A stretch of DNA of 64,000 nt from Paracoccaceae bacterium (GTDB lineage Bacteria > Pseudomonadota > Alphaproteobacteria > Rhodobacterales > Rhodobacteraceae): the NCBI GenBank assembly GCA_030697175.1, contig JAUYQR010000009.1:1-64000 (forward strand). Direction: 5' to 3'. The translations under genes were made by a program, and so were the position numbers. Under the pieces are notes generated by a model. The model did no database searches, had not been told where the DNA came from, and saw only the letters and a list, made by a program, of their open reading frames with translations. Below, piece by piece: positions 55,049 through 63,447 of the stretch. Numbering within the stretch: the first letter of the stretch is position 1; the number at the start of each line of letters is the position of its first letter.

Positions 55049-56689
55049 TCAGCTTCCCTGCGCCCGGCACCCTGCCACAAGATCCAGCGCATCATCGCGC
55101 GCCGTGGTGCTTATATCAGCCATTCCAAGAATGGTGGAGAACATGTTGTCATGGCTGGCGGGCTGGGCCTGACGCTCCTTCAGGCAGTCCTGCGGCAACC
55201 CGAGCGCTGTCTGATACCGATTTGCCATCCACAGCACCATCGGCACATGGGTCTGTTCGCTCGGTGCCATGAAGTAGGGTGTGCCATGCAGGTAGATGCC
55301 GTTCTCGCCAAGGCTTTCGCCGTGGTCCGAGACGTAGAACATCGCCGGGATCACACGCTCCTGCGCATCAAGCATGTCGATCACCTGCGCGAGGAACCAG
55401 TCGGTGTAGGCGATGGTATTGTCATAGGCGTTGACGATTTCCTCGGTGCTGCAATCCATCACCTCGGGGGTCTGGCAGGTTGGCTTGAACACTTCGCGGT
55501 CGGCCGGATAGCGCAGCCAGTAACTTGGCCCGTGACTGCCGATCTGGTGCAGCACGATCACCGTGTTCTGGGTGATGCTGGCCGCAGTGTCCTGCAACCG
55601 TTTCAGGAACACCGCATCGATGCATTCCGGCGTGCAGAATTCCGCGCCGTCCGCCGCCGTCATGAACCGCGACGGCAACCGGGCGGCGATCTCCTTGTCG
55701 CCGGTGTTGTTGTCCCACCATTCCACCTTGAACCCGGCGCGCGCCATCACGTCGAGCAGGTTCTCGTGGCTGAGACCGCCTTCAAAGGAATACTCCGCCC
55801 GCGTCAGTGGCGAGAACATGCAAGGCAGCGAGGTTGCCGTGGCGGTGCCGCAACTGGACACATCGGAAAAGTAGGCGATCTCGCGCTTGGCAAGTTCGGG
55901 GTTCGTGTCGCGCGCGTAGCCGCCCAGAGACCAGCTTTCCGCGCGACCCGTCTCGCCGGCCACGATCACGAACAGAACGGGCTTGCTGGCCGCTGCCAGA
56001 TACGGGCCCGGCTTTGCGTCGGTGCCGGTTGGCTGCAACACGATGTCGCGCGATTTCATCAACATCCGCACATAAAGCGCTGCGCCCGACATCGGGGCGA
56101 GCGGCTGAACCGAGGCGAGCAATTCCTTGTCCTCGCGCAGGACGCTGGAGAAATCCTTGTAGTTGCTGAACAACAGCCCGACCACCAGCGCCGTCGCAAG
56201 GGTGTTCACCAGTGTCCAGCCCGCCAGACTGCGCCAGATGCCAGTGCGCCGGATGCGGACCCACAGCACGACGGCTGACGGCAGCACGCCGTAAAGCAGC
56301 ACATGCAGCAGGAAGGCCGGCGTGATCAGGTGCCTGGATTCCGCGACCGTCGTGGTCGCGGCGTTCTGGATCATGTCGCGGTCGATCACCACGCCAAGCG
56401 CATCCATGTAGTAGGACGTGACCGCCGCAATTAGCAAAAGCGCCACCAGCACCGGCTTTTGCGCCCTGCGGACGGCAAAAAGCCCGATGAAAAGGAACGT
56501 AAGCGCCCAGATTGCCGCCGCAAAGATCAGCGCTGCGGCGGTATGCCCGTCGAAGATGCGAAACAGATGTCCCCAGAAGGTCTGGTTGCACAGTGCCATC
56601 AGGTAGATCGCCACCGCGACGTTCAGCGCAAAGGGTGAAACGGTGGGGCGGGTGCTGCTGTCGGGCGAGGGGGAAGCTGAAACGGACAT
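55049..56689 (-). CDS. eptA: phosphoethanolamine transferase (EptA family)
   Basis: A 546-residue protein with about five N-terminal membrane helices (to about 180) and a periplasmic sulfatase-like domain. The nucleophilic Thr is in CGTATATSLPCMFSPL; zinc ligands include the region SDHGESLGENG. Several Cys suggest disulfides. The enzyme moves phosphoethanolamine to lipid A, which can lower polymyxin binding. Confidence 0.93.
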   Translation of the reverse strand: MSVSASPSPDSSTRPTVSPFALNVAVAIYLMALCNQTFWGHLFRIFDGHTAAALIFAAAIWALTFLFIGLFAVRRAQKPVLVALLLIAAVTSYYMDALGVVIDRDMIQNAATTTVAESRHLITPAFLLHVLLYGVLPSAVVLWVRIRRTGIWRSLAGWTLVNTLATALVVGLLFSNYKDFSSVLREDKELLASVQPLAPMSGAALYVRMLMKSRDIVLQPTGTDAKPGPYLAAASKPVLFVIVAGETGRAESWSLGGYARDTNPELAKREIAYFSDVSSCGTATATSLPCMFSPLTRAEYSFEGGLSHENLLDVMARAGFKVEWWDNNTGDKEIAARLPSRFMTAADGAEFCTPECIDAVFLKRLQDTAASITQNTVIVLHQIGSHGPSYWLRYPADREVFKPTCQTPEVMDCSTEEIVNAYDNTIAYTDWFLAQVIDMLDAQERVIPAMFYVSDHGESLGENGIYLHGTPYFMAPSEQTHVPMVLWMANRYQTALGLPQDCLKERQAQPASHDNMFSTILGMADISTTARDDALDLVAGCRAQGS

Positions 56690-56836
56690 GGGAACCTTGG
56701 CAAAGTTGGACGACGCCTAGACCTGCGCCGTTACCTCGACAATCGCTATATCGTCCGCGTGAGTAAGCAGCCGCTTACAGCGGAGGGTAAACCGCAGGAT
56801 CGGGCGGAAGCCTGCCGATTGCGCGCCCGCTGCCGG

Positions 56837-57292
56837 TCAGGTGATCGCCTCCAGCCGTTCCTTCGACATGTCGCCCGGCACGATGGTAATCGGGATCGGC
56901 AAGTTGCCGGAATTGCGGCTCATTGCGGTGACGAGCGGTCCCGGCCCGGCCTTTTCGGTGGCTGCGCCAAGGACCAGGACGCCGATCTGGTCATCTTCGC
57001 TGACCTGGGCCAGAATCTCGGTCACCGGGTCACCCTCGCGGATCACCAGCTCGGGGTTTACGCCCTGCTTGTCGCGCATCCACTTGGCGAAGACCTCGAA
57101 ATGCGCCTCGATCCGCTCGCGCGCTTCGGCGCGCATCAGGTCGGCCACGCCCATCCAGTGCTGATACTCCTCGGGCGGGACGATCGACAGGATCGTGACA
57201 CCGCCCCCGGTATGCGCCGCCCGAAGTGCCGCGAACCGCATCGCGTTCAGGCATTCGCGGCTGTCATCCAGAACCACCAGAAACTTCCGCAT
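56837..57292 (-). CDS. universal stress protein (UspA family)
   Basis: A 151-residue protein with start RKFLVVLDDSRECLNAMRF and a C-terminal LVLGAATEKAGPGPLVTAM. The ATP-binding G-2x-G-9x-G(S/T) motif is only loosely recognisable, so ATP binding is uncertain. GGGGAG is four bases before the ATG. Confidence 0.88.
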   Translation of the reverse strand: MRKFLVVLDDSRECLNAMRFAALRAAHTGGGVTILSIVPPEEYQHWMGVADLMRAEARERIEAHFEVFAKWMRDKQGVNPELVIREGDPVTEILAQVSEDDQIGVLVLGAATEKAGPGPLVTAMSRNSGNLPIPITIVPGDMSKERLEAIT

Positions 57293-57346
57293 GTCTCTCC
57301 CCTTTGGGTGGCGATCATGACCCGGCTGTGGGGGGGAAGGCAAGCC

Positions 57347-58654
57347 TCAGCCGCCAGCCCGCGCCGCGACCTTTGGATAACGCCGCCACATGGTGACTGT
57401 GCGGGTGGCATTCAGCACCATCAGCGCCGCCCAAAGCCCGTGGTTGCCGAAAGCCGGGATCATCATGGCCAGCGCCAGCACATAGACCGCGACCGACACC
57501 AGCATCGCGCGCAGCATGTCACCGGTCAGCATCGCGCCGATGAAGATGCCGTCGTAAATCCACGCGGCCACGCCGATCAGGGGCGCTGCGATCAGCCAGG
57601 GCAGATACTGCCGCGCCGCCTCACGCACATCGGGTGCAGTGGTCATCAGGTCGATGACCTGCGGCCCGGCCAGAAGGAACACTCCCGCCAGAACTGCCGC
57701 CCCGCCGAACCCCCACTGCATGCACAAAAGCCCGGCGTGGCGGCTTTCCGCTGCCGACCGCGCGCCGACCGCCTGCCCGATCAGCGCCTCGGCGGCAAAG
57801 GCAAAGCCGTCCAGCGCGTAGGCGGTGATTTCCAGAAACTGCATCAACACCTGATTGGCGGCCAGCGTCACATCGCCGAACCGGGCGCCCAGAAACACGA
57901 AGCTGGTGAACGAAAGCTGCAAGATCACGGTGCGCGCCATGATGTCCCGGCTGGCGGTGAACATCAGACGCAGCGCCACGGGGTCTGGCAACCGCGCAAG
58001 GGCCGCGCGCAAGACCGGCCCGAACGCATCGCGCGCCAGCCAGAGCCCAAGCATCAGCCCGGTCCATTCCGCGATCAGTGTTGCCGCCGCCACCCCCGGC
58101 ACGCCCCAGCCCAGCCCGATCACGAACCACAGGTCGAGGCCGATGTTCAGCCCGTTCTGCCACAGTTGCAGGACCAGCACGCCCTTCGTCCGCTCCAGCC
58201 CGATCAGCCAGCCGGTCAGCGCGTAAAGCCCGATTGTCGCCGGTGCCCCCCAGATCCGGATCGCCAGATACTGCCGCGCCGGCCCTTCCACCTCGGCCGA
58301 GGCGGGGGCCAAGGCAAAAGCCCCGGTAAAGAGCACCACTTGCGCCACGACCAGCGCCAGCCCGGCAATGCCTCCGATGATCAGAGCGCGGATCAGAACC
58401 GCTGACCGCTCTGTCATGTCGCCCGCGCCTTGGGCTTGTGCGGCAAGGCCGGAGGTCGACATCCGCAGAAACCCGAAGGCCCAGTAAAGCGTCGCCAGGA
58501 TCACCGCCCCGATGCCGACCGCGCCCAACGGGGCAGCCTGCCCAAGCTGGCCGATGACGGCGGTATCCACCGCCCCCAGCAGCGGCACCGTGGCGTTGGA
58601 CAGGACGATCGGCCCGGCGATGCGCAGCACCCGGCCGTGGCTTAGCGTGGTCAT
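57347..58654 (-). CDS. MATE family efflux transporter
   Basis: A 435-residue membrane protein with about 12 helices, of the DinF-like branch (VLSNATVPLLGAVDTAVIGQLG; LYWAFGFLRMSTSGLAAQA). It would export cationic compounds by ion antiport. Its ATG overlaps the stop of the thioesterase gene upstream (ATGA), part of a three-gene operon. Confidence 0.92.
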   Translation of the reverse strand: MTTLSHGRVLRIAGPIVLSNATVPLLGAVDTAVIGQLGQAAPLGAVGIGAVILATLYWAFGFLRMSTSGLAAQAQGAGDMTERSAVLIRALIIGGIAGLALVVAQVVLFTGAFALAPASAEVEGPARQYLAIRIWGAPATIGLYALTGWLIGLERTKGVLVLQLWQNGLNIGLDLWFVIGLGWGVPGVAAATLIAEWTGLMLGLWLARDAFGPVLRAALARLPDPVALRLMFTASRDIMARTVILQLSFTSFVFLGARFGDVTLAANQVLMQFLEITAYALDGFAFAAEALIGQAVGARSAAESRHAGLLCMQWGFGGAAVLAGVFLLAGPQVIDLMTTAPDVREAARQYLPWLIAAPLIGVAAWIYDGIFIGAMLTGDMLRAMLVSVAVYVLALAMMIPAFGNHGLWAALMVLNATRTVTMWRRYPKVAARAGG

Positions 58655-59142
58655 CCGATGGCCAGCGTGGGCATCAGGAAATGCCCGGTCGCTTGGGCGA
58701 AAAGGCGGCTGCGGTTGTCCTGCCACGCCTCGACATGCACGGATGCGTAACGGCGACCCGACCGGTTGACCCGCGCCCGCGCATAGGCATCGCGCGGCAG
58801 GCCGGCGCGCAGGTAATCGACGGTGAAGTCGATGGTCTTGGGCAGCCGGATCTGCGTGGGCGCAAGCCCGCCTTCCGCCTCCATCCCGTCCCAAAGCGAG
58901 GTCCACGCGAGTTCGATGATCGCCGCCACCTCGAGGAAAGCTGCCGTCGCCCCGCCGTGCAGCGCGGGCAGCAATGGGTTGCCGATCAGGCTGTCGTTGA
59001 AGGGCATCACGGCGGTCAGCTCGTCGCCGCGCCGGTCGAACTGGATGCCCAGAAAGCCGATGTAGGGCACGCCTTCGACGAGGCTGCGCAAAAGCGCGTC
59101 GCGGCGCTGCTTGATGACCTGAACTGGTTCGGGGCGCTTCAT
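58651..59142 (-). CDS. PaaI family thioesterase (copy 1)
   Basis: A 163-residue hot-dog thioesterase with the family block [18 protein letters not shown]. The usual Asp/Glu catalytic position is within this helix (E). Start ATG 59142 overlaps the stop of the other PaaI-type gene. It shares only distant similarity with that neighbour; a duplication followed by divergence is plausible. Confidence 0.85.
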   Translation of the reverse strand: MKRPEPVQVIKQRRDALLRSLVEGVPYIGFLGIQFDRRGDELTAVMPFNDSLIGNPLLPALHGGATAAFLEVAAIIELAWTSLWDGMEAEGGLAPTQIRLPKTIDFTVDYLRAGLPRDAYARARVNRSGRRYASVHVEAWQDNRSRLFAQATGHFLMPTLAIG

Positions 59143-59564
59143 TCGCCGGCCCGTTCGATGGTGAAGGCACCCGTGGCCATCGCAACCGGGCGGGTTTCGT
59201 CGTCGTCGGTGGCCGTGGCGCGGATGAAGGCCACCGTGCGGGTGGCGTGGTGACATTCGGCGCGGGCGCGGATCGTCTGGCCGGGGGTGGCGGGGCGCAT
59301 GTAGTCGATGCGCAGGTCAAGCGTGGCGGTCGAGGTGGGCGCGGACGGGTGGCTCATCACCGAGGCGCCCGAGGCGGTGTCCATCAGCGCCGAGACCGCG
59401 CCGCCGTGGATCACGCCGGTGGCGGGGTCGCCGATCAGGCGGGGGTCGTAGGGCATCGAGATCACGGCGATGCCGGGACCGATCTCTTCCAGCACCATCC
59501 CGAGCGCGCGGCTGTGGGGCAGGGCTTCGATGAAGCGGCGGGCGAAGTCGAGGGCGTGGGACAT
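59139..59564 (-). CDS. PaaI family thioesterase (copy 2)
   Basis: A 141-residue hot-dog thioesterase ([19 protein letters not shown] with the catalytic Asp, LRIDYMRPA). AGGAAA lies six bases before the ATG at 59564. It is first gene of the thioesterase-thioesterase-MATE operon and is divergent from the first MerR gene. Small acyl-CoA substrates are likely. Confidence 0.88.
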   Translation of the reverse strand: MSHALDFARRFIEALPHSRALGMVLEEIGPGIAVISMPYDPRLIGDPATGVIHGGAVSALMDTASGASVMSHPSAPTSTATLDLRIDYMRPATPGQTIRARAECHHATRTVAFIRATATDDDETRPVAMATGAFTIERAGE

Positions 59565-59673
59565 GGCGTTTCCTATCGCCGCCATGAAACCGGAGCGGGA
59601 ACAGGAGCGCAAGGCCCGACCCGGTTGCGCGATGGGCAAACCGCGCCTAGGCTTGACCCGGGGAGGAGAGCCC

Positions 59674-60057
59674 GTGTCTGACAGCCGCCTGACCTTCAAG
59701 GAGATGTGCGCGCGGTTCGATGTGACGCCGCGGACGCTGCGCTATTATGAATACATTGAACTGCTGGCCCCCGAGCGGGATGGGCGGGCGCGGCTTTATG
59801 GGCCGCGCGAGGTGGCGCGGATGACGCTGATCCTGCGGGGGCGGCGGTTCGGGTTCAGTCTGGAGGAAATCCGGCAGTGGCTGCTGATCTACCAGCAGAA
59901 AGGCACCCGGCCGCAATTGGAGCATTGGGTGCGGCTGGCGGACCGGCAGCTTGAGCAACTTGAGCGGCAGCGGGGCGAGCTGGAGGTGAGCATCGCCGAC
60001 CTCAGGGCCTTGCGGGAGACCGCCGTGGCGGAATTGGGCAGGCTGGTCGAGGGATGA
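59674..60057 (+). CDS. MerR family transcriptional regulator 1
   Basis: A 127-residue regulator with a MerR HTH (about 5-70; [21 protein letters not shown]) and a coiled-coil dimer helix, with no Cys for metal sensing. A GTG start at 59674 has GGGAGGAG upstream. It is about 50% alike with the second MerR gene downstream. Its stop abuts the palindrome of dispersed element copy 3. Confidence 0.9.
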   Translation: MSDSRLTFKEMCARFDVTPRTLRYYEYIELLAPERDGRARLYGPREVARMTLILRGRRFGFSLEEIRQWLLIYQQKGTRPQLEHWVRLADRQLEQLERQRGELEVSIADLRALRETAVAELGRLVEG

Positions 60058-60138
60058 TGTCCCACCGTGGGACAGGATTGCCGGTTCAATGAACTCAATG
60101 ACTTGGCTGTTTGCGTCAAGGATTTGGTAACGGTTTCG
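60058..60138 (-). repeat. dispersed palindrome-tailed element, copy 3
   Basis: Palindrome tgtcccaccgtgggaca (60058-60074) directly after the MerR1 stop, followed by homology to copies 1 and 2 (cattga blocks, an atccttgacgcaaa stretch and an aaccgttac end when read on the minus strand). No T-run follows the palindrome on the plus strand, unlike copy 2. Confidence 0.8.
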
Positions 60139-60158
60139 ACTGTGCCCTTGGCCTGCCG

Positions 60159-60214
60159 CCCGGGGGTTTCACACCCCCGGACCCCCGTGGGATATTTCTG
60201 CAAAGAGGAAGGCG
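60159..60214 (+). repeat. dispersed GGGGTTTCACACCCCC element, copy 3
   Basis: Cgggggtttcacacccccg followed by gacccccgtgggatatttctgcaaagaggaagg (only short pieces quoted: tttcacaccccc, gtgggatattt, aaagaggaagg). Same order and orientation as the copies at 11351 and 47692. It lies between the two MerR genes. Confidence 0.82.
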
Positions 60215-60267
60215 GGGCTTTGTCGGCACGCCGGCATGGCTGACTTCACGTCAGGCGAAGTTCTGAC

Positions 60268-60293
60268 GTGACGTCACAATGACGTTAACGTCA
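60268..60293. promoter_or_regulatory. candidate MerR/LiuR-type operator
   Basis: Two adjacent palindromes, gtgacgtcac (60268-60277) and tgacgttaacgtca (60280-60293), lie upstream of MerR2. The second resembles the recalled binding site of LiuR-like MerR regulators of acyl-CoA catabolism. Autoregulation of MerR2 and control of the operon is inference. Confidence 0.55.
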
Positions 60294-60362
60294 ACTGGTC
60301 TGGTAATGTCACCCTGTGGTCGGCATCTGCCCGTCAAATGCACCCGCTGCGAGAAACTTGCC

Positions 60363-60758
60363 ATGATGACTGCGAACACCGACCTGATGACCATCCGCGA
60401 GATGTGCGAGACGTTCGACGTGACGCCGCGCACCCTGCGATTTTATGAGGCGAAGGAACTGCTGAGCCCCGTGCGCGACGGGACGAGGCGGCTGTTCACC
60501 CGGCGCGACCGGGCGCGGCTGACGCTGATCCTGCGCGGCAAGCGGTTCGGGTTCAGTCTGGAGGATATCCGCCAGACGCTGGACCTTTATGACCGCGACG
60601 GATCGAACGAAGCGCAGCGCAAGCGCACCCGCGAACTGGCCTGCGAGCGGCTGGCGGTGATGGAGGCGCAACGCGCCGAACTGGACGAGGCGATTGCGGA
60701 GTTACGGGCGGAACTGACGGCAGGCGACGCTGATCGCCACGATCAGGCTGCTGAATAG
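60363..60758 (+). CDS. MerR family transcriptional regulator 2 (probable fatty-acid operon regulator)
   Basis: A 131-residue regulator with HTH at about 7-75 ([19 protein letters not shown]) and a C-terminal coiled coil. It starts the operon, 16 bases before the acyl-CoA dehydrogenase gene, and lies below twin TGACGT palindromes. Two consecutive ATGs (60363, 60366) are candidates; the ribosome-binding site is weak. Role by analogy with LiuR. Confidence 0.9.
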   Translation: MMTANTDLMTIREMCETFDVTPRTLRFYEAKELLSPVRDGTRRLFTRRDRARLTLILRGKRFGFSLEDIRQTLDLYDRDGSNEAQRKRTRELACERLAVMEAQRAELDEAIAELRAELTAGDADRHDQAAE

Positions 60759-60774
60759 GGAAGGACTGACAGGA

Positions 60775-62550
60775 ATGCCACGCTACACCGCCCCCGTGAA
60801 GGACACCCAGTTTCTGCTGCACGACGTGCTGAAGATCAGCGCCGCCGACATTCCCGGCTACAGCGACCTTGATCCGGCCTTCACCGGCGCGGTGCTGGAG
60901 GAGGCGGCGAAGCTGGCGGCCGATGTGCTGGCCCCCCTGAATCCGGTCGGCGACCGTGAGGGCTGCGTGATGGAAAACGGCGTGGTGCGCACGCCGAACG
61001 GTTTCAAGGCCGCATTCGATGCGGTGCGGGCGGGCGGCTGGACGGCGCTGGACGCGGACCCGGCCTATGGCGGGCAGGGCCTGCCGCACCTGATGCATAC
61101 GGCGGTCAACGAGGCCTTCGTGTCGGCCAACATGGCGTTTCAGATGTATCAGGGCCTGACGCATGGGGCCTATTCCGCGATCCATGTGCATGGGTCGGCG
61201 GAGCAGAAGGCGACCTACCTGCCGAAGCTGGTGTCTTGTGAATGGACCGGAACGATGAACCTGACGGAGCCGCATTGCGGCACCGATCTGGGTCTGATGC
61301 GCACCAAGGCCGAGCCGCAGGCGGATGGCAGCTACAAGATCATCGGGCAGAAGATCTTCATCTCGGCCGGTGAGCATGACATGGCCGACAACATCATCCA
61401 TCTGGTGCTGGCGAAGGCGCCGGGCGGCGGCGCGGGGACCAAGGGGATTTCCCTGTTCATCGTGCCGAAGTTTGTGGTGAACGCGGATGGCAGCCTGGGC
61501 GCGCGCAACGCCCTTTCGGTCGGCAAGATCGAGGCGAAGATGGGGATTCACGGCAATGCCACCTGCGTGATGAACTATGACGGGGCGACCGGGTATCTTT
61601 TGGGCGACGTTCACAAGGGCATGCGCGCGATGTTCACCATGATGAACGAAGCGCGGCTGGGGGTGGGCTTGCAGGGCTATGCGGTGGCCGAGGCCGCGTA
61701 TCAGAACGCGCTGGCCTACGCCAAGGACCGCTTGCAGGGCCGCGACGTGACCGGGGCGAAGAACCCGGGTGGGGCGGCGGACCCGTTGATCGTGCATCCC
61801 GACATTCGCCGCAGCCTGATGGAGCAGAAGAGCTTTGTCGAAGGCGCGCGGGCCTTGACGCTGTGGGCCGCGAGCCTGATCGACCGGTCGCACCGGATGG
61901 GGGATGCGGACGCGGAGGGGCTGGTGAGCCTGATGATCCCGGTGATCAAGGGGTTCCAGACCGACAAGGGCTTCGAGATGGCGGTGGCCGCCCAGCAGGT
62001 TTACGGCGGGCATGGCTACATCGAGGAATGGGGCATGAGCCAGTTCGCCCGTGATGCCAGGATCGCGATGATCTACGAGGGTGCCAACGGCGTGCAGGCG
62101 CTGGATCTGGTGGGCCGCAAGCTGGCGCAGGACGGCGGCAAGCATGTGATGGCGTTCTTTGAGCTGGTGAAGGCCGAAATCAGGGCGCATGACGGCGATG
62201 CGCGGATGGCGGGGTTTGCGGAGCCGTTGAAACAGGCGTCGAAGCAACTGCAGCAGGCGGCGATGTATTTCATGCAGTCGGGGATGAAAAACCCCAATGC
62301 GGCGCTGGCGGGGTCTTACGACTTCATGCACCTGATGGGGCATGTGTGCCTTGGCCTGATGTGGACGCGGATGGCGAAGGCGGCCTATGTGGCGCTGGAT
62401 GGTGGCGCGGCGGACCGCGACTGGCTGGAGGCGAAGATCGCGACGGGGCGGTTCTACATGGCGCGGCAGTTGCCGGCCTGCGGGATGCATCTGGCGCGGA
62501 TCGAAAGCGGGGCCGAACCGGTGATGGCGCTGGCGGCGGAGGCGTTCTAA
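60775..62550 (+). CDS. acyl-CoA dehydrogenase with C-terminal extension (FadE/DmdC-like)
   Basis: A 591-residue flavoprotein for the first beta-oxidation step. N- and middle-domain signatures are [15 protein letters not shown] and [10 protein letters not shown]; the catalytic Glu is in [14 protein letters not shown], and [13 protein letters not shown] is typical. The extra C-terminal domain of about 120 residues places it with the FadE/DmdC (AcdA) group. GAAGGA precedes the ATG. Chain-length specificity is not evident. Confidence 0.94.
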   Translation: MPRYTAPVKDTQFLLHDVLKISAADIPGYSDLDPAFTGAVLEEAAKLAADVLAPLNPVGDREGCVMENGVVRTPNGFKAAFDAVRAGGWTALDADPAYGGQGLPHLMHTAVNEAFVSANMAFQMYQGLTHGAYSAIHVHGSAEQKATYLPKLVSCEWTGTMNLTEPHCGTDLGLMRTKAEPQADGSYKIIGQKIFISAGEHDMADNIIHLVLAKAPGGGAGTKGISLFIVPKFVVNADGSLGARNALSVGKIEAKMGIHGNATCVMNYDGATGYLLGDVHKGMRAMFTMMNEARLGVGLQGYAVAEAAYQNALAYAKDRLQGRDVTGAKNPGGAADPLIVHPDIRRSLMEQKSFVEGARALTLWAASLIDRSHRMGDADAEGLVSLMIPVIKGFQTDKGFEMAVAAQQVYGGHGYIEEWGMSQFARDARIAMIYEGANGVQALDLVGRKLAQDGGKHVMAFFELVKAEIRAHDGDARMAGFAEPLKQASKQLQQAAMYFMQSGMKNPNAALAGSYDFMHLMGHVCLGLMWTRMAKAAYVALDGGAADRDWLEAKIATGRFYMARQLPACGMHLARIESGAEPVMALAAEAF

Positions 62551-62578
62551 GGTTTCACGCGCAACCAAGGAGATGCCG

Positions 62579-62791
62579 ATGCCGAAACGCTTTCGCCTGA
62601 CCCGCCGCTTCAACGCCGCCATGACCGAGGACGGTTACCGCGCGTTGCGGCGCTTTGCCACCGAGGCGGGGCTGGAGGAGGGCGAGGCGCTTTCGTTCAT
62701 CTTCGAGAATTTTTCCAGCGTGATCGACCACGACAACCTGACCCACCGGCTGCGGCTGTTCAATGCCGAGCTGGACAATCGCAAGCAGTAG
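62579..62791 (+). CDS. small hypothetical protein in the beta-oxidation operon
   Basis: A 70-residue, largely helical protein (MPKRFRLTRRFNAAMTEDGYRALRRFA...), with no membrane segment. AAGGAG is six bases before the ATG at 62579 (an earlier ATG at 62573 is too close). Tight spacing to both neighbours (28 and 10 bases) argues that it is real. Function unknown. Confidence 0.75.
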   Translation: MPKRFRLTRRFNAAMTEDGYRALRRFATEAGLEEGEALSFIFENFSSVIDHDNLTHRLRLFNAELDNRKQ

Positions 62792-62801
62792 GACCGGAAC
62801 C

Positions 62802-63437
62802 ATGACAGCGAAACTCTACTGCTTTGGCGAAAGCGGCAACGCTTACAAATGCGCGCTGGCGCTGACCTTCACCAACTCTGACTGGGAGCCGGTGTATGTG
62901 GATTTCTTTGGTGGCGAGGCGCGGAGTGCGGCGTTCCGCGAGATCAACGAGATGGCGGAAGTGCCGGTGTTCGTCGACGGGCCGCTGACGCTGACGCAAT
63001 CGGGGGTGATCCTGGATTACATCAGCTCCAAGACCGGGAAGCTGGGGGGCAAGTCGGCGGCAGAGCGGCGCGAGGTGCTGCGGTGGATGTTCTGGGACAA
63101 CCACAAGCTGTCGGGGCAGATCGGCACGACGCGGTTCCTGGCGAATTTCCTTGCGCCCGAGAAGGTGCCGCCGGGGGCTGTGCCGTTTCTGCAGGCGCGG
63201 CTGAAGGCGGCCTACAAGACGCTTGAGGCGCATCTGGAGGGGCGCGACTGGGTGGCGGGCGCGGCCCTGACGATCGCGGACCTGTCGTGCTGCGGATATC
63301 TCTATTACCCCGAGCCGTTCGGGTTTGACCGCAAGGACTGGCCCAACATCGACCGCTGGCTGGACCGGATCGCGGCCGTTCCCGGCTGGAAACACCCCTA
63401 TGAATTGATGCCCGGCAGCCCTGCCGACCGGGCATGA
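62802..63437 (+). CDS. glutathione S-transferase family protein
   Basis: A 211-residue protein with a thioredoxin-like N-terminal domain (start AKLYCFGESGNAYKCALAL, with Ser/Cys in the active-site region; EVPVFVDGPLTLTQSGVILDYI binds glutathione) and an all-helical C-terminal domain (ALTIADLSCCGYL). Conserved position in a FadE-GST-FadA operon suggests a role in acyl-CoA metabolism or stress; not shown. Confidence 0.9.
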   Translation: MTAKLYCFGESGNAYKCALALTFTNSDWEPVYVDFFGGEARSAAFREINEMAEVPVFVDGPLTLTQSGVILDYISSKTGKLGGKSAAERREVLRWMFWDNHKLSGQIGTTRFLANFLAPEKVPPGAVPFLQARLKAAYKTLEAHLEGRDWVAGAALTIADLSCCGYLYYPEPFGFDRKDWPNIDRWLDRIAAVPGWKHPYELMPGSPADRA

Positions 63438-63447
63438 GGAGATACCG

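Noticed and set aside
56759-58405. Plus-strand open frame of about 550 codons opposite the universal stress protein and MATE genes
   Set aside because: Pro/Arg/Gln/His-rich translation of the complementary strand; MATE and Usp motifs on the other strand are unambiguous.
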